From assembly GCF_051020515.1 (NCBI RefSeq), contig NZ_CP194857.1, forward strand, positions 2,604,001 to 2,668,000: a DNA stretch of 64,000 nucleotides, in the 5' to 3' direction. Shown piece by piece: positions 61,594 through 64,000 of this stretch. Source of the stretch: CALKWS01 sp051020515. GTDB taxonomy: Bacteria; Actinomycetota; Actinomycetes; Actinomycetales; Beutenbergiaceae. The notes under the pieces were generated by a model. The model saw nothing but the letters and a program-made list of their open reading frames with translations, was not told the DNA's origin and made no database searches. The position numbers were made by a program, and so were the translations under genes. Each line of letters opens with the position of its first letter. The stretch's first letter is position 1.

Positions 61594-62481
61594 ATGGTTT
61601 TCACCGTGCTTGATGGCCGGACCGCGTTCCGCGAGATCCTGACCGCTCCGCTGCCGCAGCGAGCGGAGATCGCGCGTGCGTTCCTGGAGCAAGCCGCGGG
61701 GATGTACCGCTACTTCCCGGGCGAGGCCGAGGTGATCGAGATGCACCACATGGGCAGTGGGTTCCGGCTCGATGTCGAGGACGCGCGCTACCTGCCCGCG
61801 CTGGATGCGATGGCCGAGGCGAACGTATGGGGACGGGTGGAGTCCGCGCTGCAGCATGCGCTCGCGGTGCAGTTGCGGGCCACGCCCGACATCACCGTCC
61901 CGGAGGAGATCATCGTCCTGGTCGTCCTGGGCAATCCCGATGACGAGCACTTCATGAACGACAGCCTTGCCATGGTCGCCAACGGCAGTGTGACCGGCTA
62001 CCTGTGGATCAACATCTGGCCGACGGCGGAGAACCTGGAGCAGATCGAGGCCATCGCGGTGCACGAACTGCACCACAACCTGCGCTTCGCCAACCGGGTC
62101 TGGGATCCGGCCACCGTCACGGTGGGCGAGCACATCGTCTCCGAAGGCTTGGCCGATGCCTTCGCCCGGCAGTTGTACGGAAATCTCGGATACACCCGTA
62201 TCGGTCTGGGGGCACTGGACGACGACGAGGTGTTCGCCAAGGTCTGCACCGGTCTGGACGTCACGGGCATGGAGAACTTCACCGCCTGGGTACTCGGTGA
62301 CGCCCACGCGCTCCGCTACGGCGGACAGCCGGTTGGGCTTCCCACCGGAGCCGGCTACTCGGCAGGCAATCGTCTGGTCGATGCCTATCTGGAGGCCGGC
62401 GGGATGACTGCCGACCAGGCGCTGCTCGCCGATCACGATGAGGTCATCCGGGTGGCGTTGCGCCGGGCCGAGGCCCCCTGA
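61594..62481 (+). CDS. DUF2268 putative zinc protease (YjaZ-like)
   Basis: 295 residues, soluble. The zinc site is AIAVHELHHNLRF (HExxH with a further His), and a downstream Glu is in VSEGLADAFARQLYG, matching gluzincin-like DUF2268 proteins. Earlier blocks are IVLVVLGNPDDEHFMND and YLWINIWPT. The C-terminus AGYSAGNRLVDAYLEAGGMT is typical. Family members are predicted Zn-dependent proteases without known substrates. Start by leaderless promoter; frames upstream overlap the polymerase gene antisense and are rejected. Confidence 0.83.
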   Translation: MVFTVLDGRTAFREILTAPLPQRAEIARAFLEQAAGMYRYFPGEAEVIEMHHMGSGFRLDVEDARYLPALDAMAEANVWGRVESALQHALAVQLRATPDITVPEEIIVLVVLGNPDDEHFMNDSLAMVANGSVTGYLWINIWPTAENLEQIEAIAVHELHHNLRFANRVWDPATVTVGEHIVSEGLADAFARQLYGNLGYTRIGLGALDDDEVFAKVCTGLDVTGMENFTAWVLGDAHALRYGGQPVGLPTGAGYSAGNRLVDAYLEAGGMTADQALLADHDEVIRVALRRAEAP

Positions 62482-62490
62482 GGCCGGAGT

Positions 62491-63891
62491 TCAGGCCAGC
62501 ACGGTGCGCACCACCCGGGCGCTGGCCAGGTTGCCCGCCAGCACCAGGAGGCAGACGGCCACCACACTGAGCAGGAACTGGATCAGCAGGGGCACCGAAC
62601 TGAGCAGGCCGAACCCCAGGGCCGGCAGCATGAACACCAGTGCTGCCGCGGTGGCGATGAGCACGGCCGCCGCAGCGGGATGGCCGTCTGGCGGAGCCGG
62701 GCCGCATGCATCACCGTCAGATCGGTGCCGGCCAGGTGCAGCGCACGGTACTGGGTGCGCTGGTCGATGATCCCTCCGGCCTGCATCACCCCGGTGGACA
62801 CCGCCGCGAGCAGACCGGCGATCGTCAGGGTGAGCAGACCGCCGGTGGACAGGTCCGCCACGATCGGGTCATCCGAGCCGACGGAGTCGAACATCGCGGC
62901 CGCTGCGGTCAGCCCGGCGATGAAGGTGCACAGTGCCACCCCGCCGACACTGCGCCAGGCCCCCCTTGGGGTCATCGATGATCCGGCGGGCGGCGATCAA
63001 CGTACTTACCGACCGGGCCCGGCGGGCACTGAGACGACCGACCAGGCTCATCACCCACGGTCCGAGCAGGTTGAGCAGGGCGAACCCACCGGCCAGGACC
63101 GCCACGAGCACCACGATCCCGGCCAACCCGTAGTGCACCAGAACGGCGAAGCAGGCGGCGAACAGCACGAGCGGCACCACGCGGGACCAGTGCAGCGGAT
63201 TCGGTGTGTGCCGTGCGGCCACACCCAGCGGGGTGATCGCGACCTTCCTCAGGCTCGCACCGGCCGAGAGCATGGACACCAGCGCTACACCGGTGACGGT
63301 CAGCGCGAACACCCACCACTCCGGGACCAGTTCGGCGTAGGTGAAGGGTCGGTTCTGGAAGGTCACCGGCAGGACCAGGGGGATCAGTGCGAACACCCCG
63401 GCCGTTCCGATGAACGCTCCGGCCAAAGCCTGCACGGTGGCATCCAGGACGGTCATGACCGAGACCTGGGATGTGGTCGCACCGGCCAGGCGCAGGGCCG
63501 CGAGGCGTTCGTCGCGGCGGGCCATGGAGAGCCGGGCCGCGGCCCCGCCGAGGGTGATCAGCGGGACCAGCAGCAGTACCGAGGCGGTCCCGGCCAGGAC
63601 CACGTAGAAGCCCTCATCGGAGTAGGGACCGCCGGCCTCGGCCCGCTGTTGGAACGCGCCGAAGCCACCCAGCACCAGGAGCAGCACGGCGGTGGTCACC
63701 GCGAAGGCCACCACCGCGAGCACCCCGGTGAGACGCTGTGGATCCGATCGGCCGGCGTCGCGGACGCGCAGCAGGCGCCACAGCCGTAGGGCCGAGCGCA
63801 ACGAGCCGGCGGATGCGGCCGGCTGCGGCCCAGCGGACATGGCCGTGCCCTGCGAGTTCATGGTGACGGCCTGGTTGCCCGGAGCGGTCAC
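62491..63891 (-). CDS. FtsX-like ABC transporter permease, two frame breaks
   Basis: About 465 residues after repair, with ten or so helices. Segments: VLAVVAFAVTTAVLLLVLGG, VLAGTASVLLLVPLITLGGA, DERLAALRLAGATTSQVSVM (the typical FtsX cytoplasmic loop), ALTVTGVALVSMLSAGASL. An extra base near 62960-62968 splits RRIIDDP from RGAWRSVGG; a missing G near 62680-62683 splits RQTAIPL from AAAAVLIATAAALVFM. The stop is TGA 62493-62491. The frame is open to the window edge; I place the start at GTG 63891, with ATG 63861 and GTG 63915 also possible. The ATPase gene is expected just outside. Confidence 0.78.
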
Positions 63892-64000
63892 GAGCGCACC
63901 CCTGGACCGCTCCACGGGCCGCTCGCAGCGGGATGGTGCCGGGACGGGCCCGCCTGCGCTGCCGGCGGCCAGGGTGGCGTGGCCGTGGTACCGGGGGGCG

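Noticed and set aside
60028..62436. 802-codon minus-strand frame covering the peptidase gene and part of the polymerase gene
   Set aside because: Its middle part is the true N-terminal frame of the polymerase; the rest is antisense to the DUF2268 gene or the wrong frame past the G-run error.
1..64000. CRISPR arrays, insertion sequences, prophage or integrase genes, tRNA or rRNA genes
   Set aside because: I looked for regularly spaced repeats, transposase motifs, att-like duplications and tRNA cloverleaf ends on both strands and saw none.

Overview
The window is 64 kb of very GC-rich DNA with the gene content and signals of an Actinomycetota chromosome, probably a Micrococcales relative (the order is an inference). 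Supporting signs are the gatC-gatA-gatB tRNA amidotransferase operon, an NAD-dependent DNA ligase, a TIGR03083-type (mycothiol-era) protein, a stand-alone exonuclease/DNA polymerase lacking a 5' nuclease, and many leaderless start codons placed 6-8 nt after a TANNNT -10 box. There is no rRNA, tRNA, insertion sequence, phage gene or CRISPR array. This is core chromosome rather than an island.

Layout. 0-9 kb: the 3' part of an alpha-glucan phosphorylase, a secreted family-8 polysaccharide lyase, trpS, and a coupled DUF2804/glgX pair. 9-17 kb: a PQQ-repeat membrane protein, a cysteine desulfurase coupled to mnmA (tRNA 2-thiolation), two small membrane proteins, and ligA. 17-23.5 kb: a full-length oxoprolinase, then an ECF sigma factor above a stop/start-linked operon (TIGR03083, VOC, possible small ORF). 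23.9-27.3 kb: gatCAB. 27.3-39 kb: a NarL-type two-component pair, a GAP-family membrane protein, a Gfo/Idh oxidoreductase, glycerate kinase, a DoxX/MerR divergon, and a flavin oxidase plus DrrAB-like exporter operon divergent from a second two-component pair. 39-50.5 kb: ilvD, larE-larB, a DUF418/kinase/regulator operon, and ilvBNC behind a textbook-looking attenuator. 50.7-64 kb: GNAT and methyltransferase, a YeiH/proline-racemase pair, small membrane proteins, an ASCH protein, an amine oxidase, leuB, ilvE, the DNA polymerase, a DUF2268 peptidase and an FtsX-like permease.

Branched-chain amino acid synthesis is the main functional theme. ilvD, ilvB, ilvN, ilvC and ilvE give every step from pyruvate or 2-oxobutyrate to valine or isoleucine, and leuB adds one leucine step, all within 20 kb. 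The ilvBNC leader encodes an 18-residue peptide with seven Ile/Val/Leu residues followed by a terminator with a U-tract, so translation-coupled attenuation is expected.

Quality warning. At least 23 reading-frame breaks occur in 18 genes, most explained by one missing or extra base, often in a G or C run, and they hit indispensable genes (ligA, gatA, gatC, ilvD, cysteine desulfurase). The simplest reading is uncorrected sequencing indels. I therefore annotate these genes at full length as CDS with the break marked, not as pseudogenes.
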